Shown: piece by piece, positions 15,777 to 25,079 of the stretch | Layout of the letters: each line of letters begins with the position of its first letter | How positions within the stretch are numbered: position 1 is the stretch's first letter | Assembly (NCBI GenBank): GCA_017395635.1 | Contig: JAFQOE010000037.1 | Coordinates: forward strand, 62,001-126,000 | DNA length: 64,000 bases | DNA from: Lachnospiraceae bacterium | Lineage (GTDB): Bacteria > Bacillota > Clostridia > Lachnospirales > Lachnospiraceae | Direction: 5' to 3' | Position numbers and translations under genes: made by a program | Notes under the pieces: model-generated | What the model saw: only the letters and a program-made list of their open reading frames with translations | What the model was told of the DNA's origin: nothing | The model's database searches: none

Positions 15777-17174
15777 ATGAAAGAAAATAAGGAAGAAAAA
15801 ATGCAAGAGATGAAAAAGGAAAACAAAATGGGAACAATGCCGGTAAACCGTTTGCTGGTTTCTATGGCATTACCGATGATGTTATCGATGTTGGTACAGG
15901 CTTGCTACAATATTGTAGATAGTTTGTTCCTGGCAAAGATAAGTGAAGATTGTTTGACGGCGGTATCTTTGGCGTTTGCTGTGCAAATGTTAGTCGTATC
16001 CTTTGCAGGAGGTCTTGGAGTAGGTGTCAATGCCCTGCTTTCCAAAAGTCTGGGAGAAAAGAATTTCAAAGAAGCGAATCGTGCTGCGATGAATGGTCTG
16101 TTTGTTGCAATCATTGGAGCGGTTGTATTTATGATTTTTGGATTGTTTTTTTGTGAAGCGTACTTCCGTGCACAAACAGATGTAGAAACGATTGTAAAGG
16201 AAGGAAGCTCGTATCTTTCAATTTGTATGACGTGTAGCTTTGCAATGATTGCACAAATGATATTAGAGCGCTTGTTGCAGTCGACCGGAAAGACGATGTA
16301 TTCCATGACAACACAAATGGTGGGAGCCATTACGAATATTGTGTTGGACCCAATCTTCATTTTTGGTTATTTTGGAGTGCCTGCTATGGGGACTGCCGGT
16401 GCGGCGGTTGCTACAGTATTAGGTCAGTTAGTTGCGGCTACTCTGGCACTTGTTTTCAATTTGAAAGTGAACAAAGAGATTCAGTTCTCTTTTGCGGGAC
16501 TTCGCCCACGTGCAGCTACAATTAAGAAAATATTAACAGTTGGCGTTCCTGCTATGGTAATGCAGTCTGTGGGTTCTGTGATGAATTTTGGAATGAATCA
16601 GATATTGCTGACATTTTCAGAAACTGCAACTGCAGTATTTGGTGTATACTTTAAGTTAAACAGTTTTATCTTTATGCCGGTATTCGGTATGAATAACGCA
16701 GTGGTACCGATTCTTGCGTATAATTATGGTGCACGCTATAAAAAACGTATGACAAAGACATTGAAGCTTAGTCTTATGTATTCATTTACAATTATGACAA
16801 TTGGTATGATAATTTTCCAGACAATACCGGATAAGTTGCTGGGTATTTTTGAAGCGTCAGAGAATATGTTGGCGATTGGTATACCGGCACTTCGTACAAT
16901 TAGTATATCGTTTGTGCTTGCATCTATTTGTATTATCTTGATTTCTAGTTTTCAGGCCTTGGGAAATGGTCATTACAGTCTGATTATTTCACTGATTCGT
17001 CAGTTGTTGGTATTGCTTCCTGTAGCATATGTATTTTCTTTAACGAGAAATATTAATATGGTATGGTGGGCGTTTCCGATTGCGGAGTCGGTTGCTTTGT
17101 GTTTATGTATCGGATATTTTGTCAGATTATATCGAAAGAAAATCAAACCGTTGGAATTACCGTTACAGGAATAG
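15777..17174 (+). CDS. MATE family multidrug/cation efflux transporter
   Basis: A 465-residue protein of the MATE family (DinF/NorM branch). A charged N-terminal tail of about 20 residues precedes PVNRLLVSMALPMMLSMLVQACYNIVDSLFLAKI, the family's first helix, and twelve membrane helices follow in two six-helix halves. The second half opens with LTVGVPAMVMQSVGSVMNFGMNQIL. Transport is driven by Na+ or H+. ATG 15777 has AGGAG 9 bp upstream, which makes a TTG start at 15768 unlikely. Nothing adjacent indicates a specific substrate. A second, only distantly similar MATE gene lies at 42.4 kb. Confidence 0.9.
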   Translation: MKENKEEKMQEMKKENKMGTMPVNRLLVSMALPMMLSMLVQACYNIVDSLFLAKISEDCLTAVSLAFAVQMLVVSFAGGLGVGVNALLSKSLGEKNFKEANRAAMNGLFVAIIGAVVFMIFGLFFCEAYFRAQTDVETIVKEGSSYLSICMTCSFAMIAQMILERLLQSTGKTMYSMTTQMVGAITNIVLDPIFIFGYFGVPAMGTAGAAVATVLGQLVAATLALVFNLKVNKEIQFSFAGLRPRAATIKKILTVGVPAMVMQSVGSVMNFGMNQILLTFSETATAVFGVYFKLNSFIFMPVFGMNNAVVPILAYNYGARYKKRMTKTLKLSLMYSFTIMTIGMIIFQTIPDKLLGIFEASENMLAIGIPALRTISISFVLASICIILISSFQALGNGHYSLIISLIRQLLVLLPVAYVFSLTRNINMVWWAFPIAESVALCLCIGYFVRLYRKKIKPLELPLQE

Positions 17175-17281
17175 ACTTTCCTAGAGGGATTGATTATGTT
17201 ATAATGCCATTAGCATTTTGTTTGTAGAGATGAAATGTTAATTTGAATTATGGGTCTTGAAGATTGAAAGGCAAATAAATT

Positions 17282-18154
17282 ATGGGTAGAAGGAATAAGA
17301 AAGATATATATGGAATATATGAATTTTCGGATGATATGCCAAGGAAGAAATACAGAGAAAGAAAACCGTTAACGTTACGCAGGATAGGTAAGATATTCGG
17401 GATTATTGTGTGTATTCTTGCTATTATGTATGGAGTGGTTTTTGGGGTTAAGTATAGTATGCGCCAAAAAGCAATTTCACTTTATGAGTGTCAGGATTAT
17501 GATAGTGCGATTGATATGTTTTGCGAAGCATTGAAACCAAGATTGCCATTGATGGATTCTTTTGATAATGATGTGCGGTTCTATCTTGCAGATTGCTATA
17601 TTAACACAGGTGAATATGCATTGGCTTGTCAACAGTACGATTTTATCAGATTGTGGTCAGATGATGAAGAAGTAGAAGGTTTGGATTATCTTCAAAATGT
17701 ATCCTATGGTTTGTTATTATACAGTTGGGAAGAATATAGAAGTGCATTACCGATCTTACTAGAGGCTTATGAGGATGGATATCGTGATTTAATATTATAT
17801 GTTGGAAGCTGTTATGGTCAGACGGGTGATTTGGAAAATATGCAGATTTACTATAATGTATTTTTGAAGGATAATCCGATGAACAGCTTTATGTATGCAC
17901 AATATGCAGCAATTGCTTTGGATGAAGACAGATTAGAGGAAGCATTATCCTATATTGAGATAGGGAAAGGCTTGGGAGATCAGTCTAATATTAAAGAAAT
18001 TCTGTTTGATGAAATTGTATATTATGAGAAATTGAAGGATTATAATACAGCTTATAAAAAGGCTTGTGAGTTTGTTGAATTATATCCGGATGATATGAAT
18101 GGTAGAAATGAGTATGATCTTTTGTATACAAGACATACCTTATCGGAAGAGTAA
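17282..18154 (+). CDS. membrane-anchored TPR-repeat protein of unknown function
   Basis: A 290-residue protein with a basic N-terminal cytoplasmic part (RKKYRERKPLTLRR), a single membrane helix (about 39-60, IFGIIVCILAIMYGVVFGV) and an extracellular region of tetratricopeptide-like helix pairs (ISLYECQDYDSAIDMFCEAL, RFYLADCYINTGEYALACQQY, and later units). The repeats suggest a scaffold for protein contacts. The hflX gene begins 12 bp after the stop, so the two are likely co-transcribed. No enzymatic motif is visible. Confidence 0.75.
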   Translation: MGRRNKKDIYGIYEFSDDMPRKKYRERKPLTLRRIGKIFGIIVCILAIMYGVVFGVKYSMRQKAISLYECQDYDSAIDMFCEALKPRLPLMDSFDNDVRFYLADCYINTGEYALACQQYDFIRLWSDDEEVEGLDYLQNVSYGLLLYSWEEYRSALPILLEAYEDGYRDLILYVGSCYGQTGDLENMQIYYNVFLKDNPMNSFMYAQYAAIALDEDRLEEALSYIEIGKGLGDQSNIKEILFDEIVYYEKLKDYNTAYKKACEFVELYPDDMNGRNEYDLLYTRHTLSEE

Positions 18155-18166
18155 TTGGAGGTGCAT

Positions 18167-19423
18167 ATGGCACAGTTTTTTGAGAATCAATCTGAAGAAG
18201 AACGGGTGATATTAGTTGCTGTCAACGAAAAGAATGATACGTCGGCAGATGCATCTTTAGAGGAGTTGGCAGAACTGGTTAAAACTGCCGGTGCAGTAAG
18301 TGTTGGTACACTTACACAGAACTTGGAGTATGCACATGGTTCGACTTATTTAGGAAAAGGAAAATTGGAAGAACTTAAGACAATGCTTGTGGCACTGGAT
18401 GCTACAGGCATTGTTTGCGATACAGAACTTACACCGGCTCAGATGAAAAATCTATCGCAAATATTAGATACAAAGATTATGGATCGTACTATGATTATAT
18501 TGGATATTTTTGCTGCAAGAGCGAATACCAGAGAAGGTAAAATTCAAGTAGAGCTGGCACAGCTTAAGTATAATGCCACGATGCTGGTTGGTCTTAGGGA
18601 CTCTTTATCCAGATTAGGTGGTGGAATTGGTACACGAGGTCCGGGTGAGAAAAAATTAGAGATGGATCGTCGATTGATCCGAGAGGAAATATCAAAGTTA
18701 AAGAGAGAGTTAGAAGCTGTTAAAAAGCATAGAGAAACACAAAGAAAATTGCGTAGTAATAACAGCAGTCCGGTGGTGTGTATTGTAGGGTATACGAATG
18801 CAGGTAAATCAACGTTGTTGAATCATTTGACGAATGCAGATGTATTATCTGAAGACAAATTGTTTGCAACACTAGACCCTACGACACGAATGATGAAATT
18901 GCCAAATGGTCAAAGTATTATGTTGACTGATACGGTTGGTTTTATTTCAAGATTGCCGCATCATTTAATTCAGGCTTTTCGTTCTACATTGGAAGAAGCG
19001 AAGTATAGTGATATCATTTTGCATGTTGTGGATGCATCCAATCCGGATATGGATCGTCAGATGTATGCAGTTTATGAAACGTTAAGACAGTTGGATATTA
19101 AGGATAAACCGGTGATTACCGTTTTTAATAAGGTGGATTGTTTTGAGGAAATGCCGGTGTTGAAAGATTTGCGGGCAGATGCTACAACATTTGTTTCGGC
19201 AAAGACGGGACAAGGTGTATTGCACTTGTTAGAGACCATTGAAATTAAGATTGCTGAAAGTCAGGTTTATGTAGAGATGGTATTGCCATATAAAGCGACA
19301 GGGATGTTGACGGATATCCGTACGTACGGACAATTGTTGGAAGAGGACTATCGGGAAGAAGGAATCTTTATTCGTGCTAATGTGAGAAAGCAGGATGTAG
19401 CGAGATTGGAAGAATTGCAATAG
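18167..19423 (+). CDS. hflX: GTPase HflX (ribosome-associated)
   Basis: A 418-residue HflX protein. The N-terminal nucleotide-binding domain (about 1-165) includes the conserved YLGKGKLEEL and DTELTPAQMKNL; the coiled linker carries GGIGTRGPGEKKLEMDRR; the G domain has G1 GYTNAGKST (208-216, K214), G3 DTVGF and G4 NKVD. HflX binds the 50S subunit and rescues stalled ribosomes, especially under heat or antibiotic stress. ATG 18167 is preceded by GGAGG at 5 bp; the TTG at 18155 overlaps that site and is rejected. The ABC-F gene follows after 14 bp, forming a translation-related group. Confidence 0.95.
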   Translation: MAQFFENQSEEERVILVAVNEKNDTSADASLEELAELVKTAGAVSVGTLTQNLEYAHGSTYLGKGKLEELKTMLVALDATGIVCDTELTPAQMKNLSQILDTKIMDRTMIILDIFAARANTREGKIQVELAQLKYNATMLVGLRDSLSRLGGGIGTRGPGEKKLEMDRRLIREEISKLKRELEAVKKHRETQRKLRSNNSSPVVCIVGYTNAGKSTLLNHLTNADVLSEDKLFATLDPTTRMMKLPNGQSIMLTDTVGFISRLPHHLIQAFRSTLEEAKYSDIILHVVDASNPDMDRQMYAVYETLRQLDIKDKPVITVFNKVDCFEEMPVLKDLRADATTFVSAKTGQGVLHLLETIEIKIAESQVYVEMVLPYKATGMLTDIRTYGQLLEEDYREEGIFIRANVRKQDVARLEELQ

Positions 19424-19437
19424 TAGGAGAAATCAAT

Positions 19438-21270
19438 ATGAACATTTTGAATATTGAAAATGTGACAAAGGTATATGGGGATAAAGTCTTATTTGACAAG
19501 GTATGTCTGGGGATTAATGAAGGCGATAAGATTGGTGTTATTGGAGTAAATGGTTCCGGTAAGAGTACATTTTTGAAAATGATTGCCGGTTTGGAAGAGA
19601 CAGATGAAGGAAAGATTATCAAAAATAACCAGGCGGATATTGCATATCTGGCACAAAATACAGAATTCGAAGATGGAGATACAATACTATCCTATGTGTG
19701 CCGGGATAAAGTGAGCTCAAATCCGAATTGGAATATTGAAGCGGAAGCAAAGAGTATTTTGAAAAAGCTTTTTATAGAAGATGTGGATGCGTTGATTGCA
19801 CCATTATCCGGAGGAGAAAAGAAACGAATTGCTTTGGCAAGAACACTACTTGCACCGGCGAAGATATTGATATTGGATGAGCCTACTAACCATTTGGATA
19901 ATCGAATGGTTATGTGGTTAGAGGAATACTTACAAAAGTATAGTGGTGTGTTGATTATGGTTACCCATGATCGTTATTTTCTTGATCGCGTAACCAATAA
20001 GATTGTGGAGATTGACAGAGGCAGCATTTACACCTATGAAGCGAATTATTCGGGTTTTTTGGAACTTAGGCAACAAAGAATAGACAGTGAAGTTGCCAGT
20101 TATCGTAAAGTACAGAGTATCCTGAGAACAGAGATTGAGTGGGTGAGACGTGGTGCGCAGGCGCGTTCTACGAAACAGAAGGCTCGGTTGGAACGTTTTC
20201 AGGAAATGCAGTCTATGAAAGCACCGGAACTGGAAAAGCAAGTGGAGATGGATTCTCTTGCATCCCGATTGGGTAAGAAGACCATTGAATTAGAGAATGT
20301 TTCCAAGAGCTATGCCGGAAGAACGTTAATTCGGGATTTTACCTATTATACAATTCGCAATGAAAGAATTGGTATTGTGGGAGAGAATGGATGTGGTAAG
20401 ACTACCTTGCTCAAAATGTTGGTTGGTGAAGAAGTGCCGGATAGTGGAACGATTACGATGGGCGAAACGATTCGTATCGGTTATTTTTCTCAGATGGCGG
20501 AGCATATGGAACCGGAAATGCGGGTAATCGACTATGTGAAAAATGTCGCTGAATATATAAGAACCAGCAAAGGATTAACTTCAGCATCACAGATGTGTGA
20601 GCGATTTTTATTCACACCGGAAATTCAGTACAATCCGATTGGAAAGTTATCGGGTGGAGAAAAGAGACGTTTGTATTTGCTAAAGGTGTTAATGACAGCG
20701 CCAAATGTATTGATTTTAGATGAACCGACGAATGATTTGGATATTGCTACGTTAACAATTTTAGAGGACTATCTGGATTACTTTGAAGGGATTGTGATAG
20801 TGGTTTCCCATGACCGTTATTTTCTTGACCGGGTGGTTGACCGCATATTTGCATTTGAAGCAAATGGTGTGATTACGCAGTATGAGGGGGATTATACAAC
20901 CTATATGGAAAAGGCCATTGCCAATGGTACTTTTATGAAAGGAAAAATGACGTTATCAGAGTCCTTGAAGGAGGAGTCTGCGAAAGTTGTTGATAGCAAG
21001 GCTACCTGGAAGGGGAATCGGGAAAAGAAATTGAAGTTTACCTATCAGGAGCAAAAAGAATATGAGACAATTGATGAGGAGATTGCTAAGCTGGAAGAAC
21101 GGATTGAGACATTAGAACAGGAAATGTCAACTGTAGCAAGTCAATATACAAAGCTTCAGGAACTTTCGGAGGAAAAGGAAGAATTAGAGCAACAATTAGA
21201 AGAAAAAATGGACCGATGGGTATATTTGAATGACTTGGCAGAAAAGATTGCGGAAGGTGCATTAGCATAA
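19438..21270 (+). CDS. ABC-F ATPase (Uup-like), ribosome-associated
   Basis: A 610-residue soluble protein with two ABC domains and no membrane segment. The first has GVNGSGKST, LSGGEKKRIALARTLL and LDEPTNHLD; the second has GENGCGKTT, LSGGEKRRLYLLKVLM and LDEPTNDLD. A basic interdomain linker (REIEWVRRGAQARSTKQKARL-like) lies between about 215 and 270. A C-terminal coiled coil (about 525-605, rich in KLEERIETLEQE-type heptads) is typical of the Uup branch. ABC-F proteins act at the ribosomal E site in translation, and some protect against antibiotics. The gene follows hflX by 14 bp, and a terminator lies just after it. Confidence 0.9.
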   Translation: MNILNIENVTKVYGDKVLFDKVCLGINEGDKIGVIGVNGSGKSTFLKMIAGLEETDEGKIIKNNQADIAYLAQNTEFEDGDTILSYVCRDKVSSNPNWNIEAEAKSILKKLFIEDVDALIAPLSGGEKKRIALARTLLAPAKILILDEPTNHLDNRMVMWLEEYLQKYSGVLIMVTHDRYFLDRVTNKIVEIDRGSIYTYEANYSGFLELRQQRIDSEVASYRKVQSILRTEIEWVRRGAQARSTKQKARLERFQEMQSMKAPELEKQVEMDSLASRLGKKTIELENVSKSYAGRTLIRDFTYYTIRNERIGIVGENGCGKTTLLKMLVGEEVPDSGTITMGETIRIGYFSQMAEHMEPEMRVIDYVKNVAEYIRTSKGLTSASQMCERFLFTPEIQYNPIGKLSGGEKRRLYLLKVLMTAPNVLILDEPTNDLDIATLTILEDYLDYFEGIVIVVSHDRYFLDRVVDRIFAFEANGVITQYEGDYTTYMEKAIANGTFMKGKMTLSESLKEESAKVVDSKATWKGNREKKLKFTYQEQKEYETIDEEIAKLEERIETLEQEMSTVASQYTKLQELSEEKEELEQQLEEKMDRWVYLNDLAEKIAEGALA

Positions 21271-21275
21271 TAGGC

Positions 21276-21344
21276 AGAACATAAAAGTTGTAATAAATTG
21301 TGGTGTAAAAGTACATTTCGATTTGTTACAACTTTTTTTGTTCT
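21276..21344 (+). terminator. terminator after the ABC-F gene
   Basis: AAAGTTGTAA near 21284-21293 pairs with TTACAACTTT near 21326-21335, followed by a run of T residues and a further AGAACA/TGTTCT outer pairing. The loop is long (about 30 bases). Confidence 0.7.
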
Positions 21345-21479
21345 ATAAAATGTTAACTTCACGTTTCTTTCACAATGGTGACATAATCTATTGGATATAT
21401 TTTGTTGAAAAATGTTTTTTTAAAATTGGAAAAAGGTGGAAGAAACACACGAAAATATTGGATTTATAGAGTTTTTTTG

Positions 21480-21508
21480 TTGAAATATAGGAAAGAGTAT
21501 AGTATTAT
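21480..21508 (+). promoter_or_regulatory. promoter of the glucosaminidase/cohesin-like operon
   Basis: TTGAAA (21480-21485), 17-bp spacer, TATTAT (21503-21508). It lies 54 bp before the start codon of the glucosaminidase gene. Confidence 0.65.
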
Positions 21509-21561
21509 GTAACTAACTTATGTCAATTAATTATGTTTAACAATTATTAAGAGGAGTACTT

Positions 21562-23811
21562 ATGATTAATAAAAGAGATATTATTAAGAGAAAGGCAATA
21601 CGGTGTTTAACGTTTTTATTTGTTTGTATGTTATGCATTCCGATGGTTGGAATGAAGGCAGAAGCAGGAACAACCTGTAAGTCTAAGATTTCTTATCCGG
21701 GTTCGACAACAGCAAAAGTGAATTTTCGCCAGAAAGCGGGAACGAATTATAAGACGTATGGAATGCTTAAAAAAGGGCAGAGTGTAACGATTTTGGGCTG
21801 GTGTACCAATAACGGTATGAAATGGTACAAATGTAAAGCCAAGATTAATGGAAAGAACAAAACAGGTTATATCAGTTCATCCTATGTGAAACAGAAATCA
21901 AAACCGACAGGTTATACTAATAAGAAGGTTGAAACGACATTGAATGTTCGCAAATCAGCAAAGACATCCTCTAAGGTTTTGATGAAAATTCCGGCAGGGA
22001 CGAAAGTAACTGTTCACGGAATTAAGTATGCACAAAAGAAATATTGGTACAAGGTTAAAGTTACTTACAATAACAAGACTCAAACGGGTTATGTTGACAG
22101 TGCGTACATAGATGTTAAAAATAGTACGACTAATTCGGGTGATTCTTCGAATTCAACTAATCCGACTAATCCAATTAATCCGACACCAAGTCAACCAACT
22201 TTGACGGGTTATGTGAATGAAAAGGTTACCAGCACCTTGAATGTTCGTAATAAAGCAAATGTACAAAGTACCATTTTGGTATCAATTCCTAGAAATACAC
22301 AAGTTACGATTCTTGGAATAACTGGAGACTGGTATAATATTAAAGTTACTTATAACAAGAAAACTTACACAGGATATGCCTCAAAGATGTATATAACAAT
22401 TAAAGAGGATAATAGTAGTAATACAGATAACAACAATTCCAATAATACAGACAATAACAATTCTAATAATACGGATAATAACAATAATGATTCCGGTGAT
22501 ACAACGGATCAGGCATTCGAGGTTTTATTACAGAATTTTCCTGAAAGTTATAAAGCCAGCCTGCGTGCAATGCATGTAGAATATCCGAATTGGCGATTTG
22601 TAGCAGTTAATACAGGTTTGGATTGGAATACTGTGATTGCTAACGAAAGTATTGTGGGACGTAATGTAATTCAGAGTAATTATCCAAGAGGAACTGCAAC
22701 TTTGGCACCATTTTCCTATTTGTCAACAGAAGCGGGTGCATACGATTGGGCAAAAGACAAATATGTTGTAAAAGATGGATCGAACTGGTACAGTGCGAAT
22801 TCCCAGGTGATTGCGCATTACATGGATCCAAGAAATTTCTTGAATACTACGGACATTTTCCAGTTTGAAGCATTGGCTTATGATGAGTCACAAAGTATTT
22901 CAGTTGTTCAGAGTATTTTGAGTAATACATTTATGAGTGGTGACTATAGTGCGTATGATTCCACAACGAAGCAAACGGTAACAGGTTCTTATAAAGATGC
23001 TTTTATGGATGCAGGTAAGAGTGCCAAAGCGAATCCATATTTCCTTGCTACCAGAGCGAAACAGGAAGTAGGTGTCAGTGTTTCTAATGCAACCAGTGGT
23101 ACTTATGCAGGTTATGAAGGAATTTATAATTTTTATAATATTGGTGCTTTTGATGGAACCAATGCAGTAGCCAAAGGTTTGCAATGGGCAAAGGGCGGAG
23201 CGTCAGGTTCAACTACCTATGGAAGACCGTGGACGACACCGTATAAGTCGATTGTAGGAGGTGCACAGTATATTGCACAGAACTATATTAACCAAGGTCA
23301 GAATACTTTGTATTTCCAGAAGTTTAATGTGAAGCCTAATAATCCATCTGATTTGTATCTTCATCAGTATATGACAAATGTACAGGCACCATATTCGGAG
23401 GGAAGAATAACCAGAACAGCATATAATACAATGGGAATTTTAGGTGATTCCATGGTATTCTATATTCCTGTTTATTATAATATGCCGGAAACGGCTTGTG
23501 CACTTCCGGCGGTAAGTGGTAATCCGAATCCTTACTTATCAAGCGTGAAGCTATATAACGGTGAAACGGAGATTGCAGGTATGACACCTACGTTTGCATA
23601 TAATCAGTTTGAATATACCATAGCTGTTCCGATGGCTGTCACCTCAATAACATTGAAGGCTTCAACCGTCAGCAAATATGCAACAGTAACCGGTACAGGA
23701 ACATATAATCTGCAAGAGCCTGGAATACCGACAACAATTCAGTTGATAGGACAGGCACAGAATGGTGCAGCGCAAGTATATACAATTAACATAACTCGTA
23801 ACACACAGTAA
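21562..23811 (+). CDS. secreted N-acetylglucosaminidase (GH73-like) with SH3b domains
   Basis: A 749-residue cell-wall hydrolase. A signal peptide (about 1-36) is followed by three bacterial SH3 domains (about 38-112, 118-190 and 213-280), each with an LNVR- or VNFR-type start and GYxxSxYV-type end. An Asn/Ser/Thr/Asp linker with repeated NNSNNTDNN units (285-313) leads to the catalytic domain (about 318-645). The catalytic domain includes FPESYKASLRAMHVEYPNW and the probable catalytic glutamate E502 in AKQEVG. A cadherin-like beta-sandwich ends the protein (653-749). It should cut the glycan strand of peptidoglycan during growth or separation. The 27-bp gap to the next gene suggests one operon. 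Confidence 0.88.
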   Translation: MINKRDIIKRKAIRCLTFLFVCMLCIPMVGMKAEAGTTCKSKISYPGSTTAKVNFRQKAGTNYKTYGMLKKGQSVTILGWCTNNGMKWYKCKAKINGKNKTGYISSSYVKQKSKPTGYTNKKVETTLNVRKSAKTSSKVLMKIPAGTKVTVHGIKYAQKKYWYKVKVTYNNKTQTGYVDSAYIDVKNSTTNSGDSSNSTNPTNPINPTPSQPTLTGYVNEKVTSTLNVRNKANVQSTILVSIPRNTQVTILGITGDWYNIKVTYNKKTYTGYASKMYITIKEDNSSNTDNNNSNNTDNNNSNNTDNNNNDSGDTTDQAFEVLLQNFPESYKASLRAMHVEYPNWRFVAVNTGLDWNTVIANESIVGRNVIQSNYPRGTATLAPFSYLSTEAGAYDWAKDKYVVKDGSNWYSANSQVIAHYMDPRNFLNTTDIFQFEALAYDESQSISVVQSILSNTFMSGDYSAYDSTTKQTVTGSYKDAFMDAGKSAKANPYFLATRAKQEVGVSVSNATSGTYAGYEGIYNFYNIGAFDGTNAVAKGLQWAKGGASGSTTYGRPWTTPYKSIVGGAQYIAQNYINQGQNTLYFQKFNVKPNNPSDLYLHQYMTNVQAPYSEGRITRTAYNTMGILGDSMVFYIPVYYNMPETACALPAVSGNPNPYLSSVKLYNGETEIAGMTPTFAYNQFEYTIAVPMAVTSITLKASTVSKYATVTGTGTYNLQEPGIPTTIQLIGQAQNGAAQVYTINITRNTQ

Positions 23812-23838
23812 GAACAGAAGGAAAGGAAGCGCAATTAT

Positions 23839-24870
23839 ATGAAGAAAACAATATCTATTATCTTAGCAATTGCATTAGTTCTTGGACTTTCTGTTTTGGG
23901 TGTTACATCGCAGAATAGAGCTTATGCAAAGAATGCAGAGATGCATTTGGAAGTGCCGGATAATATTAAGAAGGCCAATGAATTCAAGGTAACGGTAGTA
24001 TTAGAAAGTGATGTTCAGTTATATTCCATTGATGCATATCTTTCCTATAATGCAGACTTATTGGAGTTCGTTCCGGATAATAACTATGTGACAGGTGCCA
24101 ACGGTGTATTGGAATTAAAGGATTCTTATGAGGAAGAAACAAAGCGTGCAACTTATGAAATTACATTTAAGGCTTTGGAAACCGGTATAGCTGAGGTGGC
24201 CCTAACCAATGTGTATTTAATTGATTATGAAGACTTGGATTATATTACAGTAGCACCTTCTGCAAAACAGTTTGAGATAGGAGTGAATCAAACGGTTGCT
24301 GAAGATGCGAGATTATCAGAGTTAGTCGTAGCTCCGGGTCAATTTACCGAGGATTTTCATCCGAATGTGTTGAATTATGAAATACATGTGGGATTGGAGG
24401 TAACTACAGTTGGCGTTAGTGCAATCCCTATGAATGAGGACAGTATAGTAGGGTTGGAGATGCCGGATACACTACAGCTTGGTGAGAATGTTATCAAAGT
24501 TACAGTTACTGCTATGTCCGGTAATGTGAATGTATACACAATCAAGGTGATTCGTGAAGAAATTCCGAAGTCATCGGATGAAGAATCCGTTGATGATATA
24601 TATGTTACTGAAGAGAAGGCAACTGAAAGTACAACAGAAGCAGAGCAAGCTACGAAAGAGGAAACAACACAGAGTACTTCAGAAACGACGACAGAACAAG
24701 ATACAACAGAGAAAGCTGAGATAAGTGAAGAAACAGCAGTAGAAAGTACAGAACAAAACACAACAGAGGAAACTGTAACAAGTGAAAGTACTTTAGAAGA
24801 AAATGAAGAGACAGGTACAACAGAGAAAGCTGTAACAGGCGAAAAGGCAACGGAAGAAAATACAGATTGA
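23839..24870 (+). CDS. secreted cohesin-like and cadherin-like domain protein with Thr/Glu tail
   Basis: A 343-residue exported protein. A signal peptide (about 1-31, ending near AYAKNA) precedes a cohesin-like domain (about 33-150) with LEVPDNIKKANEFKVTVVLE, the LSYNADLLEFVP strand and ATYEITFKAL. A cadherin-like beta-sandwich follows (about 158-246, LSELVVAPGQFTEDFHPNVLNYEI). The last 95 residues are a Thr/Glu/Ser-rich, strongly acidic tail with no sorting signal or membrane helix. It shares its second domain type with the C-terminus of the upstream glucosaminidase, suggesting both work at the same wall site. No dockerin protein is visible here, so cohesin binding in the cellulosome sense should not be assumed. 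Confidence 0.75.
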   Translation: MKKTISIILAIALVLGLSVLGVTSQNRAYAKNAEMHLEVPDNIKKANEFKVTVVLESDVQLYSIDAYLSYNADLLEFVPDNNYVTGANGVLELKDSYEEETKRATYEITFKALETGIAEVALTNVYLIDYEDLDYITVAPSAKQFEIGVNQTVAEDARLSELVVAPGQFTEDFHPNVLNYEIHVGLEVTTVGVSAIPMNEDSIVGLEMPDTLQLGENVIKVTVTAMSGNVNVYTIKVIREEIPKSSDEESVDDIYVTEEKATESTTEAEQATKEETTQSTSETTTEQDTTEKAEISEETAVESTEQNTTEETVTSESTLEENEETGTTEKAVTGEKATEENTD

Positions 24871-24953
24871 GTTACAACGAAGATCAATAAGATACCAAAG
24901 ATAATGTAGAGATACAAAAGTGTAAGAATAAGTTACAAAAGATAAAAGGAACG

Positions 24954-25018
24954 CGTTCGTATTGATATATCCCATGTCAAATAGATAAGGGGTATATCAG
25001 AACACGTTCCTTGATTTT
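24954..25018. terminator. convergent terminator between the wall operon and hslO
   Basis: AAGGAACGCGTTC near 24956 pairs with GAACACGTTCCTT near 25000-25012, with an inner GATATATCCC/GGGGTATATC pairing. TTGATTTTTG follows on the plus strand. The stem lies between convergent genes and could serve both. Confidence 0.75.
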
Positions 25019-25079
25019 TGTTTGAAAATAATGTGACTGTCTGGAGTTAGATTCGAAAATAACTCTAAACAGTTGCAAA

